A stretch of DNA of 64,000 nucleotides, from positions 496,001-560,000 of the forward strand of contig NZ_JBLKNW010000002.1 of NCBI RefSeq assembly GCF_051414035.1. Reading direction: 5' to 3'. Positions 45,101 to 53,709 of this stretch are shown here, in pieces; within the stretch, counting starts at the first letter, position 1; every line of letters begins with the position of its first letter. The translations under genes were made by a program, and so were the position numbers. The notes below the pieces were generated by a model. That model had not been told where the DNA came from. It made no database searches and worked only from the letters and a program-made list of their open reading frames with translations. The stretch comes from Halosimplex amylolyticum. Its GTDB lineage: Archaea > Halobacteriota > Halobacteria > Halobacteriales > Haloarculaceae.

Positions 45101-45929
45101 CGTCCACATGCGGCTCACCTCGTTCGGCGACTTCGACGAGGTCGAACTCGCCGACGGCGACCCGCCCGAGAGTTCGAGCGGGGCGCCGACCGAACCGTCG
45201 ATACGCTACGCGTTCCTCAAGCGCAGCGGATCAGACCTGGACAGCACGTTCGTCTCGACCATCGAGCACTACGAGGGCGAGCGCGCCGTCGAGTCCGTCG
45301 AGACGGTCCACGTCGAGGGCGGCGACGGCCACGCCGTGAAGGTCTACCTCACGACCGGCCGCACGGACTACGTCGTCTGCGTGTACGACCAGGAGAACGT
45401 TGTCACGGTCGACGAGCGCTTCCAGGTCCAGGGCTTCTTCGGCGTCGTCTCCTACGAGGGCGACACCGAGAGCGAGGACCCGACGTTCGCCTACCTCAAC
45501 GACGGGCGGATGATCCGGCCGATGAACGGGTCGCCGGTCATCCAGCGCTCGTTCCCTCACCTCTCCGGGACCGTTCAGGACTTCACGAAGGAGATGTCGC
45601 TGGAGAACGAACTCGAGGTCGGGCTCGACGGACACCAGCACGACGCCGTGGATCTAAACAGCCAGGACGCCACCAGCGCGGAGTTCGTCTACGTCGACGC
45701 CGACGGCCCGACGGGCGAGCGGAACCAGCGCGGCAACGGCAACGGCGCCTACCCCATCGAGGGGCTGGAACTCGTCCAGGGCAACCGCGTGAGCGTCGAC
45801 GTCGGTCGGAAGACGTTCACGCGTGACTTCGTCGACCCCGACCAGCTCGAGGACGGTGGCTACCACTACGTCGTCGACGAGGACGACGACGTACAGATCC
45901 CGGTCGCCGAGACCTGGTCCGCCGAGTAA
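42126..45929 (+). CDS. Tat-exported heparinase II/III-like polysaccharide lyase, copy 1
   Basis: A 1267-residue secreted protein predicted to cleave uronate-containing polysaccharides by beta-elimination. The N-terminus has a Tat signal (S-R-R-S-V-L at 38-43, then a hydrophobic stretch to about 60). An alpha/alpha-toroid follows (about 70-640), with NNHGGRQTG near 307. A small beta-sandwich domain (about 643-750), perhaps carbohydrate-binding, is inserted. The heparinase signature H-A-H-Q-D-T-L-N is near 785-792 and I-S-H-N-T-V-V-V-D follows. The rest is a large beta-sandwich. Most relatives are 600-750 residues, so this is nearly double. TTTTT at 45949-45953 may help termination. Confidence 0.85.
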   Translation: MAHSGQNSSDGYRDESGQNWVREDLCTVLDATVGTDVSRRSVLSATAVGLLGGVVSGSGAAATQDDVYHRKTRPTIYTESMRENARENVEQLDWAASRRDSAVDGADGYLTQYAGSADDPDLDALWGLVTSQEIPRGGGLAYERDVLGGFSDPGTDRLWKIETTVDDPHGDGKLTVPTNDFGAYRESGLDDRGMFDPELADDSLLVNEEHPEMGEGWGVDDGYGWVDEDDDLGGGEGNKWNFAAYYNHWFIWRPGGIRRILEALAEAYLLTGESTYAVSGLVVLDRIADVYPEMSTHPYQQPEFWNNHGGRQTGRIIGSGWEGNLVEAVLPTYDAFFPALDDQAVADEVTTFLSGKTDEYGGLDGKDSAAAIRENIEENYVQEILTAAKDSDISPDRGQRPAVAVSARVQDDTRDGGYTREALEWLFQPGGERFTGDVWNEEPDNWETTGGEVLKQVVDHCDRDGYWNESAPLYNRIQMSSIRQVAATLQGYDAFDGADLYQHPKMQEALAINSDLVLLDSIAPQIGDTHAYKDGGDELWLSASAIRDGWEVTGDAEFAQLWHFVNGYSTAGIRGSIYDADPEGLSEEIQAVIDAEGPLDVGSQNVPGYGFAALRDGENYLNRSIGETLDTSELYAGASTAVDDSFDEAIQLEATEEGEWWTFEFEAASAGEYELEIETLFVSSYGIYELYVNGELVDTFDFYADSFTRDTVSVVADLQAGTNELRWENVGKNDDSSNYKMALYYLTLYDEEDREVREGTDELGNFKRALWLYYGRTGFGGGGTDHAHQDTLNVGFAAHEMELARDLGYPSQTGSYPPREFFTENTISHNTVVVDERAQIERWVGTPRHFDGSSDRVNLVDVEAPDSYDVTDEYRRTTAMIEVDEEHSYAVDFFDVSGGDDHRFSFHGTKADVSTEGLDLSAQGSGTLAGPDVPYGDDDYDDAMYADAAERTPGSGLNYFENVERDTDPAEKVVVDWDVEDHFDVRDDDAADVHMRLTSFGDFDEVELADGDPPESSSGAPTEPSIRYAFLKRSGSDLDSTFVSTIEHYEGERAVESVETVHVEGGDGHAVKVYLTTGRTDYVVCVYDQENVVTVDERFQVQGFFGVVSYEGDTESEDPTFAYLNDGRMIRPMNGSPVIQRSFPHLSGTVQDFTKEMSLENELEVGLDGHQHDAVDLNSQDATSAEFVYVDADGPTGERNQRGNGNGAYPIEGLELVQGNRVSVDVGRKTFTRDFVDPDQLEDGGYHYVVDEDDDVQIPVAETWSAE

Positions 45930-46259
45930 GTCGGCCCCGTCCGCCGCGTTTTTCGCCGGTGCCGCTTTCCGGCGTAGTTTCATCGGGAACGGCCGGTGGT
46001 GACGCCGAAGTCGCCCTCGGTCGCGAGACTCGGCGGACGCGATAGCGACGCAACTGCAGGGCGTTCCTCGTCCGCGGCGGCGTCCATCGCTTGTCTCGCA
46101 CAACTCGCCGAGGTTGCCGATGCGAGCCGTGCGGAGTCGTCGATCTGCTCCGAGCGCCGGCGTTCAATGCAGTTCGATCGACTGCGCCCACGCCCGTTTC
46201 GTGTTACTTGCCAGCACATTGCACAAAACTTATCAACAGTTGACGTGACACTCCGGCTG
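45930..46259. other. Spacer between the two heparinase-like genes
   Basis: This 330-base spacer contains a T-run after the first gene and an AAACTTATC element at about 46227-46235 that serves as the probable promoter of the second. The open frame continuing upstream to 45996 is Ser/Arg/Ala-rich and is not counted as coding. Confidence 0.5.
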
Positions 46260-49200
46260 ATGGCGTACGATAGCCACGACTCCAGCGGTGGGGATAGCGA
46301 CTGCAAACCAGGCGAGGGGGCGCGCTGCGAGGGAAGCGGGCGGGTTCTGGACCGAGACGTCACCCGGCGGTCGGTGCTGGCGACGACCGGGGCAGGGATC
46401 CTGACGGGCCTGTTCGCTGGCAGCGGGACAGTCGCTGCCCGGGAGAGCGACGCGCTCCACGCGAAGAGGCGGACGACGATCTGGACGGACGCGGACCGCG
46501 AGAACGCGCGGCGGAACGTCGACCGATACGACTGGGCGGCGGACCGGCGCGACGCCGCCGTCGAGGAGGCCCGCGCGTCCCTGGAACGATACGCCGGGAG
46601 CGCGGACGATCCGGACCTCGACGCGCTCTGGGGCTTGGTCACGGCCCAGGGGGTCCCGCGCGGCGGCGGGCAGGTGAACCAGCGCGAGATCCTCGGCGGC
46701 TACCACGACTCCGGCGACGCCCGCCGCTGGAAGATCGAGACGACGGTGGACGACCCCCACGGCGACGGCAAGCTGACGGTGCCGACCAACGACTTCGGGG
46801 CGTATCGCGAGAGCGGGCTGGACGACCGCGGGATGTTCGACCCGGAGCTCGCCGACGACAGCCTGCTGGTCAACGAGGAACACCCGGAGATGGGGGAGGG
46901 CTGGGGCGTCGACGACGGGTACGGCTGGGTCGACGAGAACGACGACCTCGGCGGCGGCGAAGGCGTCCGCTGGAACTTCGTCGCCTTCTACAACCACTGG
47001 CACGTCTGGCGTCCGGGCGGGATCGTCTCGATCGTCGGCGACCTCGTCGACGCCTACCTGCTGACCGGCGATCGGACGTACTCGCGGGCCGGGACGGCCC
47101 TGCTCGACCGGATCGCCGACGTCTACCCCGAGATGTCGATCGGAGCGGCGTACACGGACACCATCCACGGTTTCTGGAACAGTCACGGCGGCCGGCAGAC
47201 CGGCCGGGTCGTCGGCGCGTTCTGGGAGGACAACTTGCTGCGGTCGATCCTCCCCGCGTACGACGCGTTCTTCCCTGGGATGGCGGGCGACGACGAACTC
47301 GTCGACTTCCTCGACGGCAAGACCGAGGAGTACCCGGGACTGGACGACAAGGACTCGATCGAGACGATCCGGAAGAACATCGAGGACGGACTCGTCCGCG
47401 AGGTGCTCCCGGCGGCGAAGAACTCGGATATCGTCACCGAGAGCGGCGGACTCACGGCGGTCACACAGGCGGCGCGGGTGCTCGACGAGCCCGAGGGGTA
47501 CACCCGTGAGGCGATCGAGTGGGTGTTCCAGCCCGGCGAGGAGCGGTTCACCGGCGACACGTGGAACGAGGAGCCGGAGAACTGGATCACGACCGGCGGC
47601 AACGTCCTGGTGCCGCTGGTCGACGTCGCCGACCGCGACGGCTACTTCAACCAAGAGGCGCCCCACTACAACCGAATCCCCCACACCGCCGTTCGGGGAG
47701 TCGCCGACTACCTCGAAGGGTACGACGCCTTCGACGGCGCGGACCTCTACCAGCACCCCAAGCTGCGCCAGTCGCTGCGTCAGAACACGCATCTGCTGTT
47801 GCTCGACCGGTACACGCCGCAACTCGGCGACGCGCACGGCCCGAGCGCCGTGGAGTGGAGCCAGACCAGCGTCGAGAAGGGGTTCGAGCTGACCGGTGAC
47901 CCGTTCTTCGCGCAACTGTGGCACTACCAGAACGGCTACTCGACGGCCGGGATACGTGGGTCGATCTACGACGAGGATCCCGAGGGGCTGAGCGACGAGA
48001 TCGAGGCGGTCATCGACGCCGAGGGACCGCTGGACCTCGACAGTCGGAACCTCCCGGGCTTCGGGTTCGCCGCGCTGCGCGACGGCGAGAACTACCTGAA
48101 CCGGTCGTTCGGTACGACGTACGACACGTCCGAGCTGTTCGTCGAAGCGTCGACCGACGTCGACGACAGCTTCGACGAGGCGATCCAGCTCCAGGCCTAC
48201 GAGACGGGCGAGCAGTGGACGTTCGAGTTCGAGGCGGCGTCGGCCGGCGAGTACGAACTGGAGATCGAGACGCTGTTCGTCTCCAGCTACGGCATCTACG
48301 AGCTCTACGTGAACGACGAGCAGGTCGACACGGTGGACTTCTACGCCGAGAGTTTCACCCGCGACACGATCTCGTACGTCCACGACCTCGAGGAGGGGAC
48401 CAACGAGATGCGCTGGGAGTGCGTCGGCAAGAACGACGAGTCCAGCAACTACCTGATGGCGCTGTACTATCTGACGGCGATCCCGGCCGAAGAGCGGGAA
48501 GACCGGGAGGCCGCGGCCGAACTCGGGAACGCGAAGCGTGCGTTCTGGCTGTACTACGGCCGGACGGGGATCGACGCCGGTGGCAACACCCACAACCACG
48601 GTGACGCACTGAACCTCGGCGTCGCGGCCCACCAGCTCGAGCTGTCCCCGGATCTCGGCTATCCAGAGCGCACCGGCGACTGGCCGAAACACGACTTCAC
48701 ACGGGGGACGATCAGCCACAACGCCGTCACCGTCGACGAGTCCCGTCAGGAACACCAGTGGGTCGCGACGCCCCGGCACTTCGACGGGAGCAGCGACCGC
48801 GTCAACGTGATCGACGTCGACGCCGCCGACTGCTACGAGCAGTGCGACGAGTACCGCCGGACGACCGCGATGATCGAGATCGACGAGGAACACTCCTACG
48901 CGGTGGACTTCTTCCGCGTCGTCGGCGGCGACGACCACGTCTTCAGTTTCCACGGCCACGTCGGCGAGACGAGCGCCGACGGCGTCGACCTGACGCCGCA
49001 GGACGGCGGCACCTACGCCGGCGCGGACGTCCCGAAGCCGGAGTACGGCGAGGAGACCGAGTACAACCGGGAGGTCGGGAGCGGGTTCAACTACCTCACC
49101 GGGGTCGAACGCGACGACGACCCCGGGGAGGCGGTCGCCGTCGACTGGGACGTCGAGGACTACTGGGACCAGCGCGACGACGACGCCGAGGACGTCCACA

Positions 49201-50018
49201 TGCGACTCACCTCGTTCGGCGACTTCGACGAGGTCGCGCTCGCCGACGGCCACCCGCCCCAGCGGGACGGGAACCCCGAGACGCTGCCGTACGCGCTCCT
49301 CCGCCGGCAGGGTAGCGACCTCGACAGCACGTTCGTCTCGACCGTCGAGCACTACGAGGGCGAGCGCGCCGTCGAGTCCGTCGAGACGGTCCACGTCGAG
49401 GGCGGCGACGGCCACGCCGTCAAAGTGGAACTCGCGACGGGGCGGACTGATTACGCGGTCTGTGCGTACGATCCGGAGCACACGCTCACCGTCGACGGGC
49501 GCTTCCAAGTCCAGGGCTTCTTCGGCGTCGTCTCCTACGAGGACGAGGGCGACACCGAGAGCGAGGATCCGGCGTTCGCCTACCTCAACGACGGGCGGAT
49601 GATCCGGCCGATGAACGGGTCGCCGGTCATTCAGCGCTCGTACCCCCATCTAACGGGGACGGTACAGGACTTCACGCGGGAGATGTCCGTGGAGAACGAG
49701 TTGGAAGTGCGGCTCCACGGACACCACCGCGACGCCGTCGAACTGAGCGAACGGGAGGGGACGAGCGCGCAGTACGCGTACGTCGCGGTCGACGGGCCGG
49801 CCGGCCAACGTGGCCAGCGCGGGATCGGTAACGGCGCGTACCCCGTCGAGGGGATGGAGATCGTGCAGGGCAACCGCGTGAGCGTCGACGTCGGGAGCCG
49901 CACGTTCCTCTGGGGGTTCCAGAACCCCGACGAACTCGAGTCGGGAGGCTACAAGTACATCGTCGACGAGGGCGCAGCGGTGCGAATCCCGGTCGCCGAG
50001 ACCTGGTCGTCCGAGTGA
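46260..50018 (+). CDS. Tat-exported heparinase II/III-like polysaccharide lyase, copy 2
   Basis: A 1252-residue paralogue of the preceding gene with the same order: Tat signal (T-R-R-S-V-L near 35-40), toroid domain, inserted beta-sandwich, heparinase signature H-N-H-G-D-A-L-N at about 778-785, I-S-H-N-A-V-T-V-D, and C-terminal beta-sandwich. Relative to copy 1, substitutions fall in the toroid and around the signature (QD versus GD). Several internal blocks are almost identical at DNA level. ATG 46260 follows a TATA-like element by about 30 bases. The two copies may cut different linkages of one polymer. Confidence 0.85.
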   Translation: MAYDSHDSSGGDSDCKPGEGARCEGSGRVLDRDVTRRSVLATTGAGILTGLFAGSGTVAARESDALHAKRRTTIWTDADRENARRNVDRYDWAADRRDAAVEEARASLERYAGSADDPDLDALWGLVTAQGVPRGGGQVNQREILGGYHDSGDARRWKIETTVDDPHGDGKLTVPTNDFGAYRESGLDDRGMFDPELADDSLLVNEEHPEMGEGWGVDDGYGWVDENDDLGGGEGVRWNFVAFYNHWHVWRPGGIVSIVGDLVDAYLLTGDRTYSRAGTALLDRIADVYPEMSIGAAYTDTIHGFWNSHGGRQTGRVVGAFWEDNLLRSILPAYDAFFPGMAGDDELVDFLDGKTEEYPGLDDKDSIETIRKNIEDGLVREVLPAAKNSDIVTESGGLTAVTQAARVLDEPEGYTREAIEWVFQPGEERFTGDTWNEEPENWITTGGNVLVPLVDVADRDGYFNQEAPHYNRIPHTAVRGVADYLEGYDAFDGADLYQHPKLRQSLRQNTHLLLLDRYTPQLGDAHGPSAVEWSQTSVEKGFELTGDPFFAQLWHYQNGYSTAGIRGSIYDEDPEGLSDEIEAVIDAEGPLDLDSRNLPGFGFAALRDGENYLNRSFGTTYDTSELFVEASTDVDDSFDEAIQLQAYETGEQWTFEFEAASAGEYELEIETLFVSSYGIYELYVNDEQVDTVDFYAESFTRDTISYVHDLEEGTNEMRWECVGKNDESSNYLMALYYLTAIPAEEREDREAAAELGNAKRAFWLYYGRTGIDAGGNTHNHGDALNLGVAAHQLELSPDLGYPERTGDWPKHDFTRGTISHNAVTVDESRQEHQWVATPRHFDGSSDRVNVIDVDAADCYEQCDEYRRTTAMIEIDEEHSYAVDFFRVVGGDDHVFSFHGHVGETSADGVDLTPQDGGTYAGADVPKPEYGEETEYNREVGSGFNYLTGVERDDDPGEAVAVDWDVEDYWDQRDDDAEDVHMRLTSFGDFDEVALADGHPPQRDGNPETLPYALLRRQGSDLDSTFVSTVEHYEGERAVESVETVHVEGGDGHAVKVELATGRTDYAVCAYDPEHTLTVDGRFQVQGFFGVVSYEDEGDTESEDPAFAYLNDGRMIRPMNGSPVIQRSYPHLTGTVQDFTREMSVENELEVRLHGHHRDAVELSEREGTSAQYAYVAVDGPAGQRGQRGIGNGAYPVEGMEIVQGNRVSVDVGSRTFLWGFQNPDELESGGYKYIVDEGAAVRIPVAETWSSE

Positions 50019-50339
50019 AACCGCCCGCAACCGCTCGAAAACACCCGTCGAACGGCCGCGAACGCCCGAAAACGCCCGTCGATACCCCGCAGACGGGGGC
50101 TCGACTGCCACGTTCGGCACTCGCGTCGGTCCCCGCTCGATCCGCCGGCGCCGCACCACCGTAGCGGTTCTCGTCACGCGTTCCGGACGACACGACCGAG
50201 GGTCCCCGGACTCGCTCGCACCAGCCGTCACCATCAGGCGATCCGTCACGCTCTCTGAACTCCGGTGGTTCCGCGTGTCCCCCGGCACAACTCCCTCGGG
50301 CCGAAGCTATAAGCCCGGTCCTGCGCTCGTTTCGATACG
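50019..50339. other. Spacer with short direct repeats
   Basis: CGAAAACACCCGTCGA (about 50036) recurs as CGAAAACGCCCGTCGA (about 50067). No coding frame is convincing. GCTATAAGC at about 50308-50316 is the probable promoter of the peptidase gene. Confidence 0.5.
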
Positions 50340-51419
50340 ATGCCGAGTGACACAGGCGAACGGATGACGTACGAGGAGGCCGTGGACCGGCTCCCGGGCC
50401 GGGGCGTGCCGTCGTTCTGGGTCGGCAGTCGCGAGGCGCTCGACGAGCGCCTCGACGCGGTCGTGCGCGGCCGGGTCGAGACGATCGCCCAGTCACCGGG
50501 CGACCGTCCGATCCGACTCGTCGCGTACGGTGCGAGGGACGAGCCCGAGCGACGTGCGAACTTCAACTCGGCCGTCGCGGCCCGGGACCCGACGAACTAC
50601 GCCGACAGGGACGAGCGGGAGAACCCGGTCGTCTGCTTCGTCGGCCCCGTCCACGGCCACGAGGTCGAGGGGCTGACCGGGCTCTGCAACCTCCTCTCGA
50701 TCCTGGAGACCGGCAGCGACCTCCGCGGGGAGTCGCGCCCGGTGGTCCGGCAGCTCGCGGACCAGTGCCGGCTGCTCGTCGTGCCGTGCGGGAACCCCGA
50801 CGGCCTCGCCCGGTTCGAACCCGACTCGCTCCACGGGCTGACCCTCTCGGACCTCGAGTTCTGGGGACAGGGGACGTGGGCCGACGACCGACTCATCGGC
50901 TGGCCGGACGCGAAGCAGCAACACCCGATGACCGGAGAGAACGTCGGGTTCCTCGGCTGTTACTTCGACGACGACGGCGTGAATCCGATGCACGACGAGT
51001 TCTTCGACCCGATGGGGCCCGAGGCGCCCGCGATCCTCGACGTCGTCCGCCGGGAAGCGCCGGACGTGACGCTCTCGCTCCACAGTCACGGCTACGCGCC
51101 GACGCTCCACCGCACGAAGTACGTCCCACCCGCCGAGCAAGCCGACGTCCGGGCGATCCACCGGGAGTACAACTCGCTCCTCGGCGCCCGAGACATCCCG
51201 ACGCTTCCGCTCGTGGACGTCGCCGCGGAGAGCGGGACGCCGCCTCCGCACTTCAACCTCCTCAGCGCCGCGTACCACGTCAGCGGGACGACTGGCGTCC
51301 TCCACGAGTGTCCGCACGGGCTGGACGACCTGTGTCCCGCGTCCCACGAGGACATCCTCGAGACCCAGTTAGCGCTCTACGAATCGGTGCTCCGCTACGC
51401 GGTCGAGCGCGACGGTTAG
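50340..51419 (+). CDS. M14-family zinc carboxypeptidase or deacylase
   Basis: A 359-residue M14-type metalloprotein. Zinc ligands His105 and Glu108 are in P-V-H-G-H-E, the third His in L-S-L-H-S-H-G (248 or 250), and the catalytic Glu323 in V-L-H-E-C-P-H-G. The M14 family includes carboxypeptidases that process peptides, including cell-wall peptides, and succinylglutamate desuccinylase-like deacylases. No signal peptide is visible, so it should act in the cytoplasm, on imported products. A TATA element about 28 bases upstream gives a leaderless mRNA. Confidence 0.87.
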   Translation: MPSDTGERMTYEEAVDRLPGRGVPSFWVGSREALDERLDAVVRGRVETIAQSPGDRPIRLVAYGARDEPERRANFNSAVAARDPTNYADRDERENPVVCFVGPVHGHEVEGLTGLCNLLSILETGSDLRGESRPVVRQLADQCRLLVVPCGNPDGLARFEPDSLHGLTLSDLEFWGQGTWADDRLIGWPDAKQQHPMTGENVGFLGCYFDDDGVNPMHDEFFDPMGPEAPAILDVVRREAPDVTLSLHSHGYAPTLHRTKYVPPAEQADVRAIHREYNSLLGARDIPTLPLVDVAAESGTPPPHFNLLSAAYHVSGTTGVLHECPHGLDDLCPASHEDILETQLALYESVLRYAVERDG

Positions 51420-52213
51420 CGCCCGGCGAACCGCGACGCGCACCCTGCCGGTTCGGCCCCCCGCCGTCCGAGTATCGTGCCGGAACGGTCGACATCTCTC
51501 CAGCCGTCCACCGCGGAGACCGATGGCGCGGCGAACCGGACGAGACGGGCCGAAGACGCGCGATCGTCGGCTGGCTGCGTGGTCTCGGACGACCGCCGGA
51601 ACGGAGACTGGAGCCGTCTCGGTCGCCTTCGAAAGGGTGAAACGCTGAAAACCGTCCGTGATTATCCTAGTAATTTGGGGAAACAGTGTAATCATCAGAT
51701 CTACTATTGAAGAGCACTGAATCCAGTCGAGTGCCGGATTCATCGCTCCTGGTCGAATATCCGGCCAAATACCGCTCTTGGCGATGTAATCCCCGTCACA
51801 CTGAATCGGCCTGTACGAGCAAAGTTCAAATCGCGCCGTGCAGAACGCCGATCCGTGATGAAGCGTGCATCTGCTATCAACGGCTGTGAACTGTATATTT
51901 CGGCACATTCGGATCACCGATCACTCTATACTCGCCACTCTAGTTGAATACCCAATTAATTATAGGAGTAATACCTCTAAAACTGGTATGTTCGTTGGCG
52001 TGTCTGCGAACGGTCTACACAGTCGTCGTTCGCCCCTGCGACCCCCCACGGCTCCACTCACCGCTATCGACCCCTCGCGGTCGGCCGGCAGGCACGGTCG
52101 ATCGGCCGGTGGCGGGCAGGACGCGTCCCCGCAGACAGCGCCTCGTCCCGCGACTGCAACGGCCGAGTTCGGGAGGAACAGATGTATACGAATCCCCGTC
52201 TTGATACCGCTCA
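51420..52213. other. 794-bp AT-richer gene-free stretch
   Basis: Base composition drops visibly, especially 51650-51990. No convincing gene is found. Two 30-base segments, 51749-51778 and 51940-51969, encode nearly the same decapeptide (LVEYPAKYRS and LVEYPINYRS) in different frames, possibly remnants of a decayed repeat. A GTATACGA element at about 52184-52191 is the promoter of the Taw1 gene. Confidence 0.5.
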
Positions 52214-53191
52214 ATGAGCGAATCGGACGGTCCGAAACAGGTAGACGACCCGGACTACCACAGCGAGAACCACACGGCCGCCCAGACCTGCGGCTGGACG
52301 GCGAACTCGCTTCGGGGGGAGGGCAAGTGTTACAAGTACGCCTTCTACGGGATCGAGTCCCACCGCTGCATCCAGATGACGCCGGTCGTCAAGTGCAACG
52401 AGCGCTGCGTCTTCTGCTGGCGCGACCACGCCGGCCACGCCTACGAACTCGGCGACGTCGAGTGGGACGACCCCAGCGCCGTCGCGGACGCCTCGCTGGA
52501 ACTCCAGAAGAAGCTCCTCTCGGGCTTCGGCGGCAACGACGAGGTGCCCCGCGAGCGCTTCGAGGAAGCGATGGAACCGCGCCACGTCGCCATCTCCCTC
52601 GACGGCGAGCCCTCCCTCTACCCCTACCTCCCCGAACTCATCGAGGAGTTCCACGACCGCGACATCACGACCTTCCTCGTCTCGAACGGCACGAAACCCG
52701 AGGTGCTGGCCGAGTGCGACCCCACGCAGCTGTACGTCAGCGTCGACGCGCCCGACCGCTGGACGTTCGACGAGACCGTCAAGGCCGTCGAGGACGACGC
52801 CTGGGAGCGGCTGATCGACACGCTGGACGTGCTCGCCGAGAAGGACGAGACCAGGACCGTGCTCCGCACCACACTCGTCAAGGGCAACAACATGCACCAC
52901 CCCGAGTGGTACGCGTCGATGTTCCAGCGGGCCGACCCCGACTTCGTCGAACTCAAGGCGTACATGCACGTCGGCCACTCGCGCGGCCGTCTCGACCGCG
53001 ACTCGATGCCCGAGCACGAGGAGGTCCGCGAGTTCACCGAGGACGTCATGGAACACATGCCCGACCACGACTACCTCAACGACGTGCCCGTCTCGCACGT
53101 CACGCTCCTCTCGAAGACGGAGGATACGTGGGTGCCGAAACTCCAGAAGGGCAGCGAGTTCTGGGAACGCGACCCGTACGCCGACGCGTAA
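52214..53191 (+). CDS. taw1: 4-demethylwyosine synthase (Taw1/TYW1)
   Basis: Radical-SAM enzyme that converts N1-methylguanosine at position 37 of tRNA-Phe to 4-demethylwyosine using pyruvate. It is 325 residues. The radical-SAM cluster motif C-N-E-R-C-V-F-C is at Cys61, Cys65, Cys68. The additional Cys26, Cys39 and Cys52 are the positions that bind the second 4Fe-4S cluster in archaeal Taw1. ISLDGEPSLYP and YVSVDAPDRW are typical. Its TATA box lies about 27 bases upstream. This marks the return to core chromosome. It is not a sulfatase maturase. Confidence 0.95.
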   Translation: MSESDGPKQVDDPDYHSENHTAAQTCGWTANSLRGEGKCYKYAFYGIESHRCIQMTPVVKCNERCVFCWRDHAGHAYELGDVEWDDPSAVADASLELQKKLLSGFGGNDEVPRERFEEAMEPRHVAISLDGEPSLYPYLPELIEEFHDRDITTFLVSNGTKPEVLAECDPTQLYVSVDAPDRWTFDETVKAVEDDAWERLIDTLDVLAEKDETRTVLRTTLVKGNNMHHPEWYASMFQRADPDFVELKAYMHVGHSRGRLDRDSMPEHEEVREFTEDVMEHMPDHDYLNDVPVSHVTLLSKTEDTWVPKLQKGSEFWERDPYADA

Positions 53192-53260
53192 CGACGTACG
53201 TCAGCACGGAAGCGTGATCTGTTGCGGGCGCCCGACCCGCTGGTCCCGCCCCGGCGACTT

Positions 53261-53347
53261 CACGCGGGTCGCCCCTGTCTCCGGGATTCCACGCGTGTCA
53301 GTCCTGTCCGGACGGTTTCACGCGGGCTACCCCTGCTCCTGGTTATC
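53261..53347. repeat. 29-bp imperfect tandem repeat, three copies
   Basis: Units start at 53261, 53290 and 53319, each beginning CACGCG and containing a CCTG near the middle; the rest varies. It lies between the Taw1 gene and the membrane-sensor genes. Confidence 0.75.
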
Positions 53348-53412
53348 GTCCTTTATAATCGGGGAGTTATATTCATGCCCGCCGGGGGGAGGGGTAGTAC
53401 TGGAGAACTGGA

Positions 53413-53709
53413 ATGGCAGGACTATGGTCGACGTTAGACCCGATTACGGTCGCGATGGCAATCATCGGCGTGATCGGGGTCGCACCGGTAGTGATACAGT
53501 ATCGTGATCGTTCGAAGTGGTTCGCCGTCGGGTACGCGATGCTCGTTATCGCGGCGCTGGCGACGAACATCGAAGATCTGTTGCTCGGCGAGTTGCTGAA
53601 CGGCATCGAACACGGCGTCGGGCTCATGGGCGCCGGGATCGCCTTCTTCGTGGCGGCCTACGTCCACCGGCAACGGGAGATCGAAGGAGGGGTGGCCGAC
53701 GATGGTTGA
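53413..53709 (+). CDS. Small membrane protein coupled to the transducer gene
   Basis: A 98-residue protein with three predicted membrane helices (about 12-29, 37-52 and 68-86) and a charged C-terminus. Its last eight bases overlap the start of the transducer gene, so the two are probably translated together. TATA-like runs CTTTATAATC (53351) and GTTATATTC (53366) precede it. I do not recognise a family; a sensory or accessory membrane subunit for the transducer is a reasonable reading. Confidence 0.75.
   Translation: MAGLWSTLDPITVAMAIIGVIGVAPVVIQYRDRSKWFAVGYAMLVIAALATNIEDLLLGELLNGIEHGVGLMGAGIAFFVAAYVHRQREIEGGVADDG

Noticed and set aside
42516..45107. An 863-codon antisense frame over the first heparinase-like gene
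   Set aside because: Same reason; no motif, promoter or family features.
46233..49649. A 1138-codon open frame antisense to the second heparinase-like gene
   Set aside because: Its translation is Val/Arg/Asp-rich with no domain signature, and it mirrors a well-supported sense gene. In GC-rich DNA such antisense frames arise from codon bias.
52214..53191. Radical-SAM protein as a possible sulfatase maturase for the Ser-type sulfatase
   Set aside because: The cysteine pattern and signature segments match Taw1 (tRNA wyosine synthesis), and the extra SPASM-type Cys motifs of maturases are missing.
53261..53347. Short CRISPR-like array
   Set aside because: The copies are contiguous with no unique spacers, only three in number, and no cas gene is nearby.
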